A DNA stretch of 31,214 bases, taken from NCBI GenBank assembly GCA_011389605.1, contig JAABTZ010000002.1:1-31214 (forward strand), written 5' to 3'. The position numbers and the translations under genes are program-made. This stretch comes from Desulfobacteraceae bacterium. Lineage in GTDB: Bacteria > Desulfobacterota > Desulfobacteria > Desulfobacterales > Desulfosalsimonadaceae. Below, in pieces: positions 1 through 8,692 of the stretch (the stretch's first letter is position 1; the number at the start of each line of letters is the position of its first letter). Under the pieces are notes generated by a model. It was not told where the DNA came from. It ran no database searches and was given only the letters and a program-made list of their open reading frames with translations.

Positions 1-138
1 AAAGTCGCTTTTAGACGGCTTTGTAAAAAGTTCAAGATCAAGGCGCGCAAAATCCCGAGGAATACAGAGTACTTATCCGTACGTGAAATTCCGAGGGATG
101 AAGCGCAACGCAGATATTGGACTTTTTACGAAGCCGTC
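1..138 (+). repeat. Family-1 long-hairpin repeat, copy A
   Basis: The core spans 14–138. Its terminal inverted repeats are GACGGCTTTGTAAAAAGT at the left and ACTTTTTACGAAGCCGTC at the right, matching at 17 of 18 positions. The interior keeps the two asymmetric family signatures, TTCAAGATCAAGG near the left end and CGCAGATATTGGAC near the right, which define the forward orientation. Bases 1–13 resemble the tail of an extra end module seen in the copy at 24080–24257, so this element probably continues past the left edge of the window. The middle is the most diverged of all copies. There is no coding capacity. Confidence 0.85.
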
Positions 139-222
139 AACCTTTAGGTTTTTGTTTTTGGACAGGAGAATGGATTTCAATTCATGACCGCCCTTGCCAA
201 AATTCGGAAAACGTCTATCTTT

Positions 223-368
223 GATGGAACTGTAAAAGTCCAATATCTGCGTTACACGCGATTTTTGAAGAATTTCATATACGGCTAAGCACGCTGCATT
301 CTACAAAATCGCGCAAGCCTTGATCTTGAACTTTTTACGGCCCCATCTGGAATCAGACTTTTTACGAG
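223..368 (-). repeat. Family-1 long-hairpin repeat, copy B (reverse orientation)
   Basis: The core spans 223–347 and is bounded by GATGGAACTGTAAAAGT and ACTTTTTACGGCCCCATC. Relative to copy A it is inverted: the AGTCCAATATCTGCG side is on the left and the CTTGATCTTGAACT side on the right. An extra end module (348–368, reading TGGAATCAGACTTTTTACGAG) extends it on the right. It lies about 70 bases upstream of the uvrA start. Copies A and B face each other across about 85 bases in which I see no gene. Confidence 0.88.
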
Positions 369-437
369 TGCATAATCTTTAGCAGGATGGTAGGCCTGAA
401 CGGCTTTGAACAGAAATTACAGGAGTTGGATTGATTT

Positions 438-3400
438 ATGGCCAAAGATCAGATCCGTGTGGTCAACGCGCGGCAGAATAACCTTAAAAACATAAGCGTT
501 ACAATACCGGTGGGATCTGTGACCGTGGTGACCGGGGTGGCCGGGGCGGGAAAATCGTCTCTGGCTTTTGACATATTGTATGCCGAGGGCTACCGCCGCT
601 ACGTGGAGACATTTTCCCCTTATGCCAGGCAGTTTCTGGAGCGCCTGGACCGGCCCGAGGCAGACAGGATCGAAGGCGTGCTGCCGGCCATATCCATTGC
701 CCGCACTTCTCCGGTGCAGACCTCCCGGTCCACGGTGGGCACCATGACGTCTGTGGACGACTACCTGCGCTCACTGTTTGCGCGGGTCTCCATGCTTTAC
801 TGTGGTCAGTGCGGCCGTGAAGTACAAAAAGAAAGCGCAGAGCGCATTTTCAAAACATTAATGCGCCAGGCCGAAGGCAAAACCGCTTTGATATGTTTTT
901 CACGGCCCGTGGGGGATGTCAGCCCCGGAGATATTCGTGACACCCTGGAACAGGCAGGTTTTTCACGTGTTGTTGAGCACGATGAGGTCTTGCGCATCGA
1001 AGAGGCAAGGCTCGATTACGGCACCACGGCCCCGGTGACCGTGGTGCTCGACCGTATCCGGGTCGATGCTTCCCGCAGGAGCCGGATCATTGATTCCATT
1101 GAGGCGGCCCTGCAATTTGGCCGCGGTCAGATGGAAGTGCGCATTACCGGTGAGGATGAAACGCTGCGCTTCAGCACGGAGCTGCAATGCCCTGACTGCA
1201 GCATCGATTATACAGGCCCGGCTCCGGCCCGGTTTTCATTTAACAATCCTGTAGGCGCATGCGAAACCTGCAACGGATTTGGCCGCATTATCGACATAGA
1301 CCCTGATCTGGTGATACCCGATACAAGTCAAAGCGTTGCAGAAGGTGCTATCCGTCCTTTTCAGACGCCTGCACATTCAGCCTGTCAGAAGGACCTTATG
1401 GCCTGGATGCGTCATAATCGGCTCCCTGCAGATACTGCATGGCAGGATCTGGATGAAGCTATGCGACGCCGGATCTGGGAGGGTGACGGGAGCTGGTACG
1501 GAATTGATGATTTTTTCAACTGGCTCCGGGATCGGCGCTACCGCAAGCACGCCCGGATTTTTCTGTCCCGGTTCCGCAGATACCAGACCTGTCCGGCCTG
1601 CAAAGGTGCCCGTTTAAAGCCGGATTCCCTGATGTTTTATATTCAGGGAAAAAACTTTGCACAAATCCAGCAAATATCAATCCTGGAAGCACTGGGGTTT
1701 TTCAAGGACCTGGTCGTCAGGGAAACCGACCGGGCTACTGAAATGCTTTTGTCTGAAATCCGGGAGCGGCTGGGTTTCCTGTGCGACGTGGGTCTGGGCT
1801 ATCTGTCCCTGGGCCGGCAGTCGCGCACCCTGTCCGGAGGCGAAACCCAGAGGGTAACTCTTGCCACGGCTCTTGGCGCTTCCCTGACCAGCACACTCTA
1901 CGTGCTCGATGAGCCGTCAGTTGGCCTGCACCCAAGAGATAAGCAGCGACTGGCAAGGGTTCTGGGAAAGCTGGCACAAGCGGGAAACGCCGTTGTGGTG
2001 GTCGAGCATGACCCGGTGTTTATCCAAAGCGCGGACCGGATTATCGACCTTGGCCCGGGTCCGGGCGCCAGGGGCGGTCATGTAGTCCACCAGGGCACCC
2101 TGGCAGGACTGCTGAAAAGCAAAAATTCCAAAACCGGACAGTACCTGAAGGGGGATCTGGAAGTTTTCCGCCCGGAGCAGCGCCGGAAACCGGGAGAAAA
2201 ACAGATTCAAATTATAGGCGCCGGCGAGCATAATCTAAGGGACATAGATGTTAAAATCCCCCTGGGCCTTTTTGTGTGCATAACCGGGGTGAGCGGCTCG
2301 GGCAAATCCACCCTGGTGGATCACGTTTTGTACCGTAACCTGAGGCGCAAAAAAGGGCTGGAAATCATGGAGCCGGGTTGGTGCCGGGACCTCCTTGGAG
2401 AGCAGCATGTTTCCGGGGCCGTGCTGGTGGACCAGTCCCCCCTTTCCAGAAACACCCGTATGAATGCGGCCACCTATATGAAGGTGCTTGATCCGATCCG
2501 CACTGTTTTTGCCAAGACCCCTGCGGCAAAGCAGATGGGGCTTTCCAAATCGGCTTTTTCCTTTAACACCCCGGCCGGTGCCTGCCCCCATTGCCAGGGT
2601 GCGGGATATGAGCGGGTGGAGCTTCAGTTTCTGCCGGATGTTTACGTGCGCTGCCCTGGCTGCGACGGCCGGCGGTTTCGCCCCTATGTGCTCGATGTGC
2701 GCTGCAGGGGACTAAATATCGCAGAAGTCCTGGCCCTGCCCGCAGGCGAGGTTGCGGATTTGTTTTCCGACAAGCCCGCAATTGTCTCTGCCCTTTTGCC
2801 AATGACTGATATCGGCCTGGGGTATTTGTCCCTGTCCCAGTCCGCGCCTACCCTGTCAGGAGGTGAGGCCCAGCGCCTGAAGCTGGCCCGGCACCTGGCA
2901 GAAGCGCAGCAGTCTGAAAACTTGCTTTTTTTGCTGGATGAGCCCACAACCGGCCTGCACCCTGACAATGTGGCGGATCTGGCAGCAGCCCTGCACAGGC
3001 TCGTGGATGCGGGCCATTCCGTGGTGGTGATCGAACATGACATGGATCTTGCCGGATCTGCTGACTGGATCATTGACATGGGGCCCGGGGGCGGGGATCA
3101 GGGGGGCCGGGTCGTGGGCCGGGGGACGCCTGAAAGCATTGCCCGGCTCGATACCCTCACCGCAAAAGCCATAAGTAATGTAAAAGCAGATGCTAAAAGA
3201 ATTCAAAAACAGGGGAAAAAAAGTACAGTTGCCCCAGGCAGCCCATATATTTCCATTCACGGCGCCCGGGAGCACAACCTGGAAGATGTTTCCGTTAAGA
3301 TACCCAAAAACCGGCTCGTGTGCATTACCGGTGTGAGCGGTTCAGGAAAATCCACCCTGGCATTTGATGTCTTGTACTCCGAAGGCCGGGAACGGTTTTT

Positions 3401-5744
3401 GGACTGCCTGCCGGTTTATGCCCGCCAGTACATGCAGCCCCTTTCCCGGCCGGATGTCGACAGGGTGGAATCCCTGCCTCCCACCGTGGCCCTGGAACAG
3501 AAGGTTTCCAGGGCCGGGGTCATGTCCACGGCCGGAACCGCCTCGGAGGTTTATCATTACCTGCGCCTGCTGTTTTCCGCTTTGGGATCCCCCTTTTGCC
3601 CCGGCTGCGGCGTGCCCGGCCAGACCGCGGATGCGGATGAAATCACCAGGCAGATCCTGCGCCGGTTTAACGGATTAAAAATTCAAATTTTGGCTCCCCT
3701 GGTACGCAAGCGAAAGGGCTATCATGCCGATGTAATAGCCCGGGCTGCAAAAGACGGCTTTGACAGGCTCCGCATTGACCAAAAAGTCCATCAGTCAGCT
3801 TCACCGCCGGTGCTGGACCGCTACTCCATCCATGACGTTGAGGCAGTGGCAGCGGAAATAACCGTGAGCGAGTCATACCCGGAGCCTGTCCGAAAGGGGG
3901 TAAAAACCGGCCTTGAAGCCGGGGCGGGCACCATAATTGTGGCTGCAAAGGGGCCGGGAAAAACCAGCGATCATTTTTTTTCCACCCGAAGGGCCTGTCC
4001 CGGGTGCGGGGCCGGCCTGCCCCAGGCCGATCCCCGGCTGTTTACATGGAGCCAGCAATTCGGGGCCTGCCAGGTTTGCCAGGGCACGGGCCGCCAGGCA
4101 CCACCGGAATCTGATCCGGATGCTCCAATCCTAGTCTGTCCGGCATGCAGCGGAACCCGGCTGAAGCCCGAGGCCCTGGCCGTGAAAATCGGCGATTATA
4201 ATATTGGCCAGGTGGCGTCCATGACAATATCTGAAGTTCAAAACTGGCTTAAACGGCTCAATTCTTTGTCAGAAGCAGTCAGCCGGCGGGTTCTGCCCGA
4301 GATCAACGCCCGGCTTCATATTCTTGAACACCTGGGACTGGGCTATCTTACCCTGGACCGGCCCTCGCAGACTCTTTCCACGGGTGAGGCCCAGCGGGTG
4401 AGGATTGCCGCCGAGATATCCTCTAACCTGCGCGGGGTCTGCTACGTGCTCGATGAGCCCACGGTGGGGCTTCATCCCAAAAACGCCCGGGCCCTGGTTT
4501 CAGCTTTGTGCGATCTGAGGGATCGCGGCAATACAGTGGTGGTTGTGGAGCATGAAGAACCGGTGATCCGGGCTGCGGATTATGTTATTGACCTGGGGCC
4601 GGGTGCCGGGGTTGATGGCGGTAAAGTCGTTGCCCGGGGCACTCCGAAGGCGCTGGTGAAAAATCCGGCCTCCGTGACCGGCCAATGGCTGGGCAAAAGC
4701 GCCGGGGCCGGTTTATGGAGGCGCCGAAGTCTTGAGCACTGTGATTATCTTACAGTGTCGGGCATTTGCTGTCATAACTTAAATGACGTAACCGTTTCCT
4801 TTCCCCTGGGCCGCCTTGTGTGCGTTACCGGTGTGAGCGGGTCCGGAAAGTCCACCCTGGTGCGGGATGTAACCTACAGGGCTTTAAAAGCATTTGTTTC
4901 AGCAAAATCCCTGCCGGCCGAGACAACCGGTTTGTCCGGCGCCCGGTTGGTTAAAACAGTAAAGGAAGTGGATGAATCACCCATAGGCCGAACGCCCAGG
5001 TCTGTGCCGGCCACTTACGTGGGCATAATGGATGAAATCCGCAGGATCTTTGCCATGACCCCGGAGGCCCGGGCCCGGGGGTATAATGCCGCCCGGTTTT
5101 CCTTTAACGTGGCCGGCGGCCGTTGCGATGCCTGCGGGGGCCAGGGGCAGCACCGGGTGGAGATGCCTCTTTTGCCCGTGGTGCATATTCCCTGCGAGGT
5201 CTGCGGCGGACGGCGTTACAATCCCGAAACCCTGGCGGTGAGGTTCAAGGACCGATCCATTGCCGGGGTGCTTGAAATGACCGTAAACGAGGCCCTGGAT
5301 TTTTTCAGCGCATTTCCCGGACTGGTGGCATCTTTGCAGTTTCTGTCCGACATCGGCCTGGGCTATGTCAAGCTGGGGCAGCCCAGCCCCACACTTTCGG
5401 GCGGAGAGGCCCAGCGCATGAAGCTTGCCGCCGAGCTGACAGCAAGATCAGACGGAGGTGGATTTTACGTGCTTGACGAGCCCACCACCGGATTGCACAT
5501 GGCTGATGTGGCAAGGCTGGTTTCAGTGCTTCAGCGCATGGTTGAACGGGGCGATACCGTGGTGGTAATCGAGCATGACATGGACCTGATTGCCGCCTCA
5601 GACTGCGTTATTGACCTTGGGCCGGGTGGCGGTGATAAGGGAGGAAAGGTGGTTGCCTGGGGCAGTCCTGAAACAGTGGCAAAGATATCCGGCTCTGCCA
5701 CGGCCGCATATCTTGCAAAAAAACTTGCGCAATCAAGGGTGTAA
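438..5744 (+). CDS. uvrA: Double-length UvrA (excinuclease ABC subunit A, tandem fusion)
   Basis: UvrA is the damage-recognition ATPase of nucleotide excision repair; it loads UvrB on lesions. A normal UvrA has about 940 residues and two ABC ATPase modules. This 1768-residue protein has four modules, so it is two UvrAs end to end. Walker A motifs are at 33–40 (GVAGAGKS), 617–624, 965–972 and 1465–1472 (each GVSGSGKS). Signature motifs are at 465–472 (LSGGETQR), 806–813 (LSGGEAQR), 1313–1320 (LSTGEAQR, atypical) and 1653–1660 (LSGGEAQR). CxxC zinc-module pairs recur in both halves. The UvrB-binding region looks more canonical in the second half (LAPLVRKRKG, near 1085) than in the first (about 131–245). 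A linker around 905–935 joins the halves. AGGAG at 421–425 lies 12 bases before the ATG. Double-length UvrA proteins are known from Chlamydiae. Product call is firm; the role of each half is inference. Confidence 0.97.
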   Translation: MAKDQIRVVNARQNNLKNISVTIPVGSVTVVTGVAGAGKSSLAFDILYAEGYRRYVETFSPYARQFLERLDRPEADRIEGVLPAISIARTSPVQTSRSTVGTMTSVDDYLRSLFARVSMLYCGQCGREVQKESAERIFKTLMRQAEGKTALICFSRPVGDVSPGDIRDTLEQAGFSRVVEHDEVLRIEEARLDYGTTAPVTVVLDRIRVDASRRSRIIDSIEAALQFGRGQMEVRITGEDETLRFSTELQCPDCSIDYTGPAPARFSFNNPVGACETCNGFGRIIDIDPDLVIPDTSQSVAEGAIRPFQTPAHSACQKDLMAWMRHNRLPADTAWQDLDEAMRRRIWEGDGSWYGIDDFFNWLRDRRYRKHARIFLSRFRRYQTCPACKGARLKPDSLMFYIQGKNFAQIQQISILEALGFFKDLVVRETDRATEMLLSEIRERLGFLCDVGLGYLSLGRQSRTLSGGETQRVTLATALGASLTSTLYVLDEPSVGLHPRDKQRLARVLGKLAQAGNAVVVVEHDPVFIQSADRIIDLGPGPGARGGHVVHQGTLAGLLKSKNSKTGQYLKGDLEVFRPEQRRKPGEKQIQIIGAGEHNLRDIDVKIPLGLFVCITGVSGSGKSTLVDHVLYRNLRRKKGLEIMEPGWCRDLLGEQHVSGAVLVDQSPLSRNTRMNAATYMKVLDPIRTVFAKTPAAKQMGLSKSAFSFNTPAGACPHCQGAGYERVELQFLPDVYVRCPGCDGRRFRPYVLDVRCRGLNIAEVLALPAGEVADLFSDKPAIVSALLPMTDIGLGYLSLSQSAPTLSGGEAQRLKLARHLAEAQQSENLLFLLDEPTTGLHPDNVADLAAALHRLVDAGHSVVVIEHDMDLAGSADWIIDMGPGGGDQGGRVVGRGTPESIARLDTLTAKAISNVKADAKRIQKQGKKSTVAPGSPYISIHGAREHNLEDVSVKIPKNRLVCITGVSGSGKSTLAFDVLYSEGRERFLDCLPVYARQYMQPLSRPDVDRVESLPPTVALEQKVSRAGVMSTAGTASEVYHYLRLLFSALGSPFCPGCGVPGQTADADEITRQILRRFNGLKIQILAPLVRKRKGYHADVIARAAKDGFDRLRIDQKVHQSASPPVLDRYSIHDVEAVAAEITVSESYPEPVRKGVKTGLEAGAGTIIVAAKGPGKTSDHFFSTRRACPGCGAGLPQADPRLFTWSQQFGACQVCQGTGRQAPPESDPDAPILVCPACSGTRLKPEALAVKIGDYNIGQVASMTISEVQNWLKRLNSLSEAVSRRVLPEINARLHILEHLGLGYLTLDRPSQTLSTGEAQRVRIAAEISSNLRGVCYVLDEPTVGLHPKNARALVSALCDLRDRGNTVVVVEHEEPVIRAADYVIDLGPGAGVDGGKVVARGTPKALVKNPASVTGQWLGKSAGAGLWRRRSLEHCDYLTVSGICCHNLNDVTVSFPLGRLVCVTGVSGSGKSTLVRDVTYRALKAFVSAKSLPAETTGLSGARLVKTVKEVDESPIGRTPRSVPATYVGIMDEIRRIFAMTPEARARGYNAARFSFNVAGGRCDACGGQGQHRVEMPLLPVVHIPCEVCGGRRYNPETLAVRFKDRSIAGVLEMTVNEALDFFSAFPGLVASLQFLSDIGLGYVKLGQPSPTLSGGEAQRMKLAAELTARSDGGGFYVLDEPTTGLHMADVARLVSVLQRMVERGDTVVVIEHDMDLIAASDCVIDLGPGGGDKGGKVVAWGSPETVAKISGSATAAYLAKKLAQSRV

Positions 5745-5782
5745 TCTTCCTTACTGGTCCTTCCTGAACCCGGGCGATTTAT

Positions 5783-5830
5783 AATGCCCCCGGCAGGGAT
5801 CTGGCTCCTTTGCCGGGGGCATTTCTTTTA
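5783..5830 (+). terminator. Rho-independent terminator after uvrA
   Basis: A perfect 13-base-pair inverted repeat (AATGCCCCCGGCA at 5783–5795, TGCCGGGGGCATT at 5811–5823) with a 15-base loop is followed by TCTTTTA. It starts 38 bases after the uvrA stop codon. The G+C-rich stem and short T-rich tail fit an intrinsic terminator for uvrA. Confidence 0.85.
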
Positions 5831-6033
5831 ACCTAAATTGAGCGTTTCAGATTTTTAAAAACAATTAATTCTAAAGGATAACATCAATTTATATTTTAAA
5901 AATCTAAAACCCTCCGGGATTTCCAATTTCACCGCATCTACTGCGTCAGATACAGCCTCGCATAGTTGACTATTGCGAGTCTGCATCTTCCTTGTATCTG
6001 CGGCAACTTGAAAATCGCTCAATTCAGGTTTAA
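5830..6033. repeat. Family-2 nested-hairpin element (about 204 bp)
   Basis: The outer ends are inverted copies: AACCTAAATTGAGCG at the left, and the reverse complement of the right end reads AACCTGAATTGAGCG. Inside are two further hairpins. The first has perfect 12-base arms AGATTTTTAAAA (5849–5860) and TTTTAAAAATCT (5894–5905). The second is an imperfect stem at about 5940–6005 in which CTCGCATAGT faces ACTATTGCGAG and two AGATACA-type segments pair. It fills the gap between the convergent uvrA and lipoprotein genes, so it could also stop transcription from either side. No ORF is present. A fragment of its left end recurs at 8975–8997. Confidence 0.75.
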
Positions 6034-6039
6034 AAAAGA

Positions 6040-6351
6040 TTATTTTTCCATCTGTTTCTTGAATATGGCCTCTGATTTTTTGGCTGCTTTTTCAGCCTTG
6101 TCTGCCGCTTCTTTTGCCTTGTAAGCAGCAGCCTTTGCTTCAGCGGCGTACTTTTGTGAGTCCTTTAAGCACTTATCTTCTGCTGCCTGGGCATCGGCTG
6201 AGGCCTGGTCAGCTTTTGCGGAGATCTCATTGACCTGCTGCTGGAGCTTATCAAACTGGGCAGTGGTGGCACAGCCGGATACCATTAGTGCGGCAACTGC
6301 GATAAAGGCCGCCATCAGGGTCCAAAGGGTTTTTTTTCTGCTTTTTTGCAT
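6040..6351 (-). CDS. Small alanine-zipper lipoprotein, Lpp-like
   Basis: This 103-residue protein has a basic N-terminus, a hydrophobic stretch and a lipobox ending in VSGC (Cys27), so it should be lipidated and exported. The mature part is a lysine/alanine-rich predicted coiled coil (ASADAQAAEDK, AAEAKAAAYKAKEAADKA) with the small-residue heptad spacing of alanine-zipper lipoproteins such as Braun's Lpp and OprI. The last residue is lysine (QMEK), the residue type through which E. coli Lpp is joined to peptidoglycan. It follows an L,D-transpeptidase gene by 25 bases on the same strand. A near-consensus Shine–Dalgarno precedes the start. It is longer than E. coli Lpp (78 residues as precursor). 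Lipoprotein call is strong; covalent attachment to the wall is inference. Confidence 0.85.
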   Translation of the reverse strand: MQKSRKKTLWTLMAAFIAVAALMVSGCATTAQFDKLQQQVNEISAKADQASADAQAAEDKCLKDSQKYAAEAKAAAYKAKEAADKAEKAAKKSEAIFKKQMEK

Positions 6352-6356
6352 TTGCT

Positions 6357-6364
6357 ACCTCCTT
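6357..6364 (-). promoter_or_regulatory. Strong ribosome binding site for the lipoprotein gene
   Basis: On the minus strand AAGGAGGT lies 5 bases before the ATG at 6351. It is the closest match to the anti-Shine–Dalgarno sequence that I found in the window. This fits a structural lipoprotein made in large amounts, and it fixes the start codon. Confidence 0.85.
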
Positions 6365-6376
6365 TTTGGTTGAGCA

Positions 6377-7294
6377 TCAATGTTGACTAACAACTCCCAC
6401 GGGTTCAGGCACACCCCGCCGGGCTGCAATCGCCCGGCGCATCCGTTCCCGATCAACGCCGGGGAGCAGGCCTCTTTCCTTTAAAAGTAATTCTGCATGA
6501 TTATAGATGTCGGGTACTATATCATGAATGTCCGGGTGAATCTCCAGAAAAATCGTATCATCCTGCACTCCGGCTTTCACCGGTGCGTATATGATTTCCA
6601 CCGGAGTTCCCACGGTTACTTCGTTGAAAAAAAATTCAATATGTTCAGGATACATTCTTAAACACCCCTGGCTGACCCTTCTGCCGATTCCCCAGGGAAA
6701 GTTGGTGCCGTGGATGCCGATCCGGTTGTCAGCAAGGCCTACCCAGTATTTTCCCAGGGGGTTGTCAGGTCCCGGAGGGACAACGGCTCTGCCAAAGCGC
6801 TTCCTGGAGGCTTCGGTCACGGTCCATTCCGGATCTGTTTCCCGCGTGACCACCCCGGTTTCGCCCGTGGGAGTGTTAAAACCCTGTCTGCCGATGCCGA
6901 TGGGATAGGTTTTGACAAGCTGATACTCAGGAAAAAAGCGGTAAAGGCGCATCTCAGGAAGGTTGATAACAACGGATTCATGCCTGGTTGGCGGCAGCAC
7001 CCAGATTCCGGGTATGGAAATTTCCATTCCTGCCGGAGGCACCCAGGGGTCAACATCCGGATATAAGCCTTCCAGTTCGTTGTATCCAAGTTCGTATTGC
7101 CGGGCAATATCCAGAAGGGTCTCTTCCGGGCCGATCACATGAGTTTGTTCGTAGCCCACCACGTTCATGGCCGGCACCCGGGCATTTCCGATAAAGTTCA
7201 TCTGGTAGCCGAATGCCGCGGCAAGCACCGGTGAGGTGGATGCAAGCAGAAAAAAGATTGCACCAAAGATTATACGAATGCAGAAAATCCCCAT
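6377..7294 (-). CDS. Periplasmic L,D-transpeptidase with LysM-like domain
   Basis: This 305-residue exported protein carries a signal peptide (residues 1–26, ending VLAAA) and a LysM-like segment (about 51–96, starting with HVIGPEETLLDIARQYEL) that should bind peptidoglycan. A YkuD catalytic domain follows (about 106–236). The catalytic motif is visible: His195 in IHGT, then Ser208-Gln-Gly210-Cys211-Leu-Arg213, the SxGCxRM pattern in which Cys is the nucleophile. The architecture matches the ErfK/YbiS/YcfS/YnhG group, whose members make 3-3 cross-links or attach Braun lipoprotein to meso-diaminopimelate. The next gene downstream encodes an Lpp-like lipoprotein ending in Lys, which favours the attachment role. 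An extra C-terminal tail of about 65 residues follows the domain. Family call is firm; the exact reaction is inferred from context. Confidence 0.92.
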   Translation of the reverse strand: MGIFCIRIIFGAIFFLLASTSPVLAAAFGYQMNFIGNARVPAMNVVGYEQTHVIGPEETLLDIARQYELGYNELEGLYPDVDPWVPPAGMEISIPGIWVLPPTRHESVVINLPEMRLYRFFPEYQLVKTYPIGIGRQGFNTPTGETGVVTRETDPEWTVTEASRKRFGRAVVPPGPDNPLGKYWVGLADNRIGIHGTNFPWGIGRRVSQGCLRMYPEHIEFFFNEVTVGTPVEIIYAPVKAGVQDDTIFLEIHPDIHDIVPDIYNHAELLLKERGLLPGVDRERMRRAIAARRGVPEPVGVVSQH

Positions 7295-7325
7295 GTCAGC
7301 AGCGCTCTTAAGTGAGTGTCAATCT

Positions 7326-7408
7326 GAAGAATGCAGCGTACTTAGCTGTACGCGAAATTCTTCAGAAATTGCGGGTAACGCAGATATTGGACTTTTTACG
7401 ATTCCATC
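7326..7408 (+). repeat. Family-1 repeat, copy D (left part missing)
   Basis: This keeps the middle and right end of family 1: GAAGAATGCAGCGTACTTAG, then CGCAGATATTGGAC, then ACTTTTTACGATTCCATC. The left arm is absent, so the full hairpin cannot form. It lies directly upstream of the L,D-transpeptidase start, where that gene's promoter would be expected. Between this and copy E (7409–7458) I see only A+T-rich sequence. Confidence 0.8.
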
Positions 7409-7458
7409 AAAGTTATGAATCTTTATTTTTTTTGCCTGATGTGTCAATAATAATTTCT

Positions 7459-7609
7459 AACGGTCTCGTAAAAACTCTGATTTCAGATGGGGCCGTAAAA
7501 AGTTCAAGATCAAGGCTTGCGCAATTTCAAAGGATGCAGCGTAGTTAGGCGTACGTGAAATTCTTCAGAAACTGCTCGTAACGCAGATTGGACTTTTTAC
7601 GGCTCCATC
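7459..7609 (+). repeat. Family-1 long-hairpin repeat, copy E
   Basis: The core spans 7486–7609, from GATGGGGCCGTAAAAAGT to ACTTTTTACGGCTCCATC, in forward orientation. It is preceded by one end module (7459–7485, containing CGGTCTCGTAAAAACTCTG). The tip shows two changes relative to copy F, at CGTAGTTAGGCGTACG. It separates the divergent transpeptidase and permease genes and ends 50 bases before the permease start. Confidence 0.87.
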
Positions 7610-7658
7610 ATTTCTGTACGCTCAAATTTCAACCATGACCCGGCTGTTTTAAAATACC

Positions 7659-8618
7659 ATGAAACCAGATTTTTCGAAAAATTCATCAAGGCAGAAGCCT
7701 TCAAACACACCCGGTGCCAAACCCTATGACCGCCGCCAGGCCTCAGGAATCCTGCAGATTCTGGGCAGTTTGAGTGTGCTGGGATCTGCTTTTTTCTTTT
7801 ATCTGGCAACAGCCGTGATCCGCTGGTCCAGGGCAGAGGTGGTTATTGAATCGTCATATTTCGTATTTGCCCGGTTTCTTCTGGGCTTTTTTGTTATCTG
7901 CCTGGTCATGGCCGCGCGTCGAAAAGGCCCCCGGGTCAGGCGTCTGGATCTGCTTGTGGGTCGTACCTTGTTTAACTGCATTGCGGTTTATTGTTTTTAT
8001 CAGGCTGTTGCCCTTACTTCCCTTGCCGAAGGCAATATCTTAAACATGACCTATCCGGTGTTTCTGGCCCTGTTTTCATGGATACTTTTAAGGCATCAGC
8101 GCGATTTTACGGCAATTTCAATGGTGGCCGTCGCCTTTGCCGGCATCTGGCTGATTTTGTCTCCGGGAAGGCTGGATCTTCAGATAGAAAGCCTATGGGG
8201 TCTTGCCTCCGGCATATGCGCTGCTTTTGCAATTATTTATTTAAATGTCAGCCGGCTGCATCATGATTCTGACACAATTTTATTCTACATGTTCGGCCTG
8301 GGGACCATAATTGTCTATGCATTGTTTTTCCGGGATATTTTCGTGCCCGATGCCCGGCAGTTTTATTATCTCGGTCTTTGTTCGGCCTTTGGCGTGGGCG
8401 GCCAGTACCTGCTGACCCTGGGGTTTAAATACGTCACTGCCGTGGAAGGCGGCATTCTTTCATCAACCCGCATCCTGCTTGCTGCGGTGCTCGGTCCGGT
8501 GGTGGCTGCGGATCAGGCCCTTTCACCAGCCGGCTGGGTGGGGGCGCTTTTGATTTTTACCGCCAATGTGGTGCTCACGGCTCGCAAGTTCAGGCAGCCG
8601 GAGCTGCTGAAACTGTAA
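7659..8618 (+). CDS. EamA/DMT-superfamily permease
   Basis: This is a 319-residue polytopic inner-membrane protein. After a hydrophilic N-terminus of about 35 residues come roughly ten hydrophobic segments in two similar halves, the usual EamA duplication. Examples are LGSAFFFYLATAVIRW, FARFLLGFFVICLVMA and the pair GALLIFTANVVLTA near the end. The motif around TSLAEGNILNMTYPVFLALFSW is typical of the fourth helix of the first half. DMT permeases export or import small metabolites, and the substrate cannot be read from sequence. The gene stands alone, with family-1 repeats on both sides and no clear Shine–Dalgarno before the ATG, so the exact start is less certain than the family. Confidence 0.88.
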   Translation: MKPDFSKNSSRQKPSNTPGAKPYDRRQASGILQILGSLSVLGSAFFFYLATAVIRWSRAEVVIESSYFVFARFLLGFFVICLVMAARRKGPRVRRLDLLVGRTLFNCIAVYCFYQAVALTSLAEGNILNMTYPVFLALFSWILLRHQRDFTAISMVAVAFAGIWLILSPGRLDLQIESLWGLASGICAAFAIIYLNVSRLHHDSDTILFYMFGLGTIIVYALFFRDIFVPDARQFYYLGLCSAFGVGGQYLLTLGFKYVTAVEGGILSSTRILLAAVLGPVVAADQALSPAGWVGALLIFTANVVLTARKFRQPELLKL

Positions 8619-8692
8619 TAATTGGATTGGTTTAAAAACCACTGCCGTTTGATTCCAAAAAAACAAGTAAACTGATGGTTGATCTCAAAGAT

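Noticed and set aside
1..369. CRISPR array formed by the repeated segments
   Set aside because: The units are long, in both orientations, unequally spaced and scattered over 24 kb; there are no short direct repeats with spacers and no cas genes.
438..5744. Fusion of two adjacent uvrA genes caused by a sequencing error in a stop codon
   Set aside because: The halves have clearly diverged motifs and are joined by a linker of about 30 residues without a Shine–Dalgarno or ATG at the second half, and double UvrA is known elsewhere.
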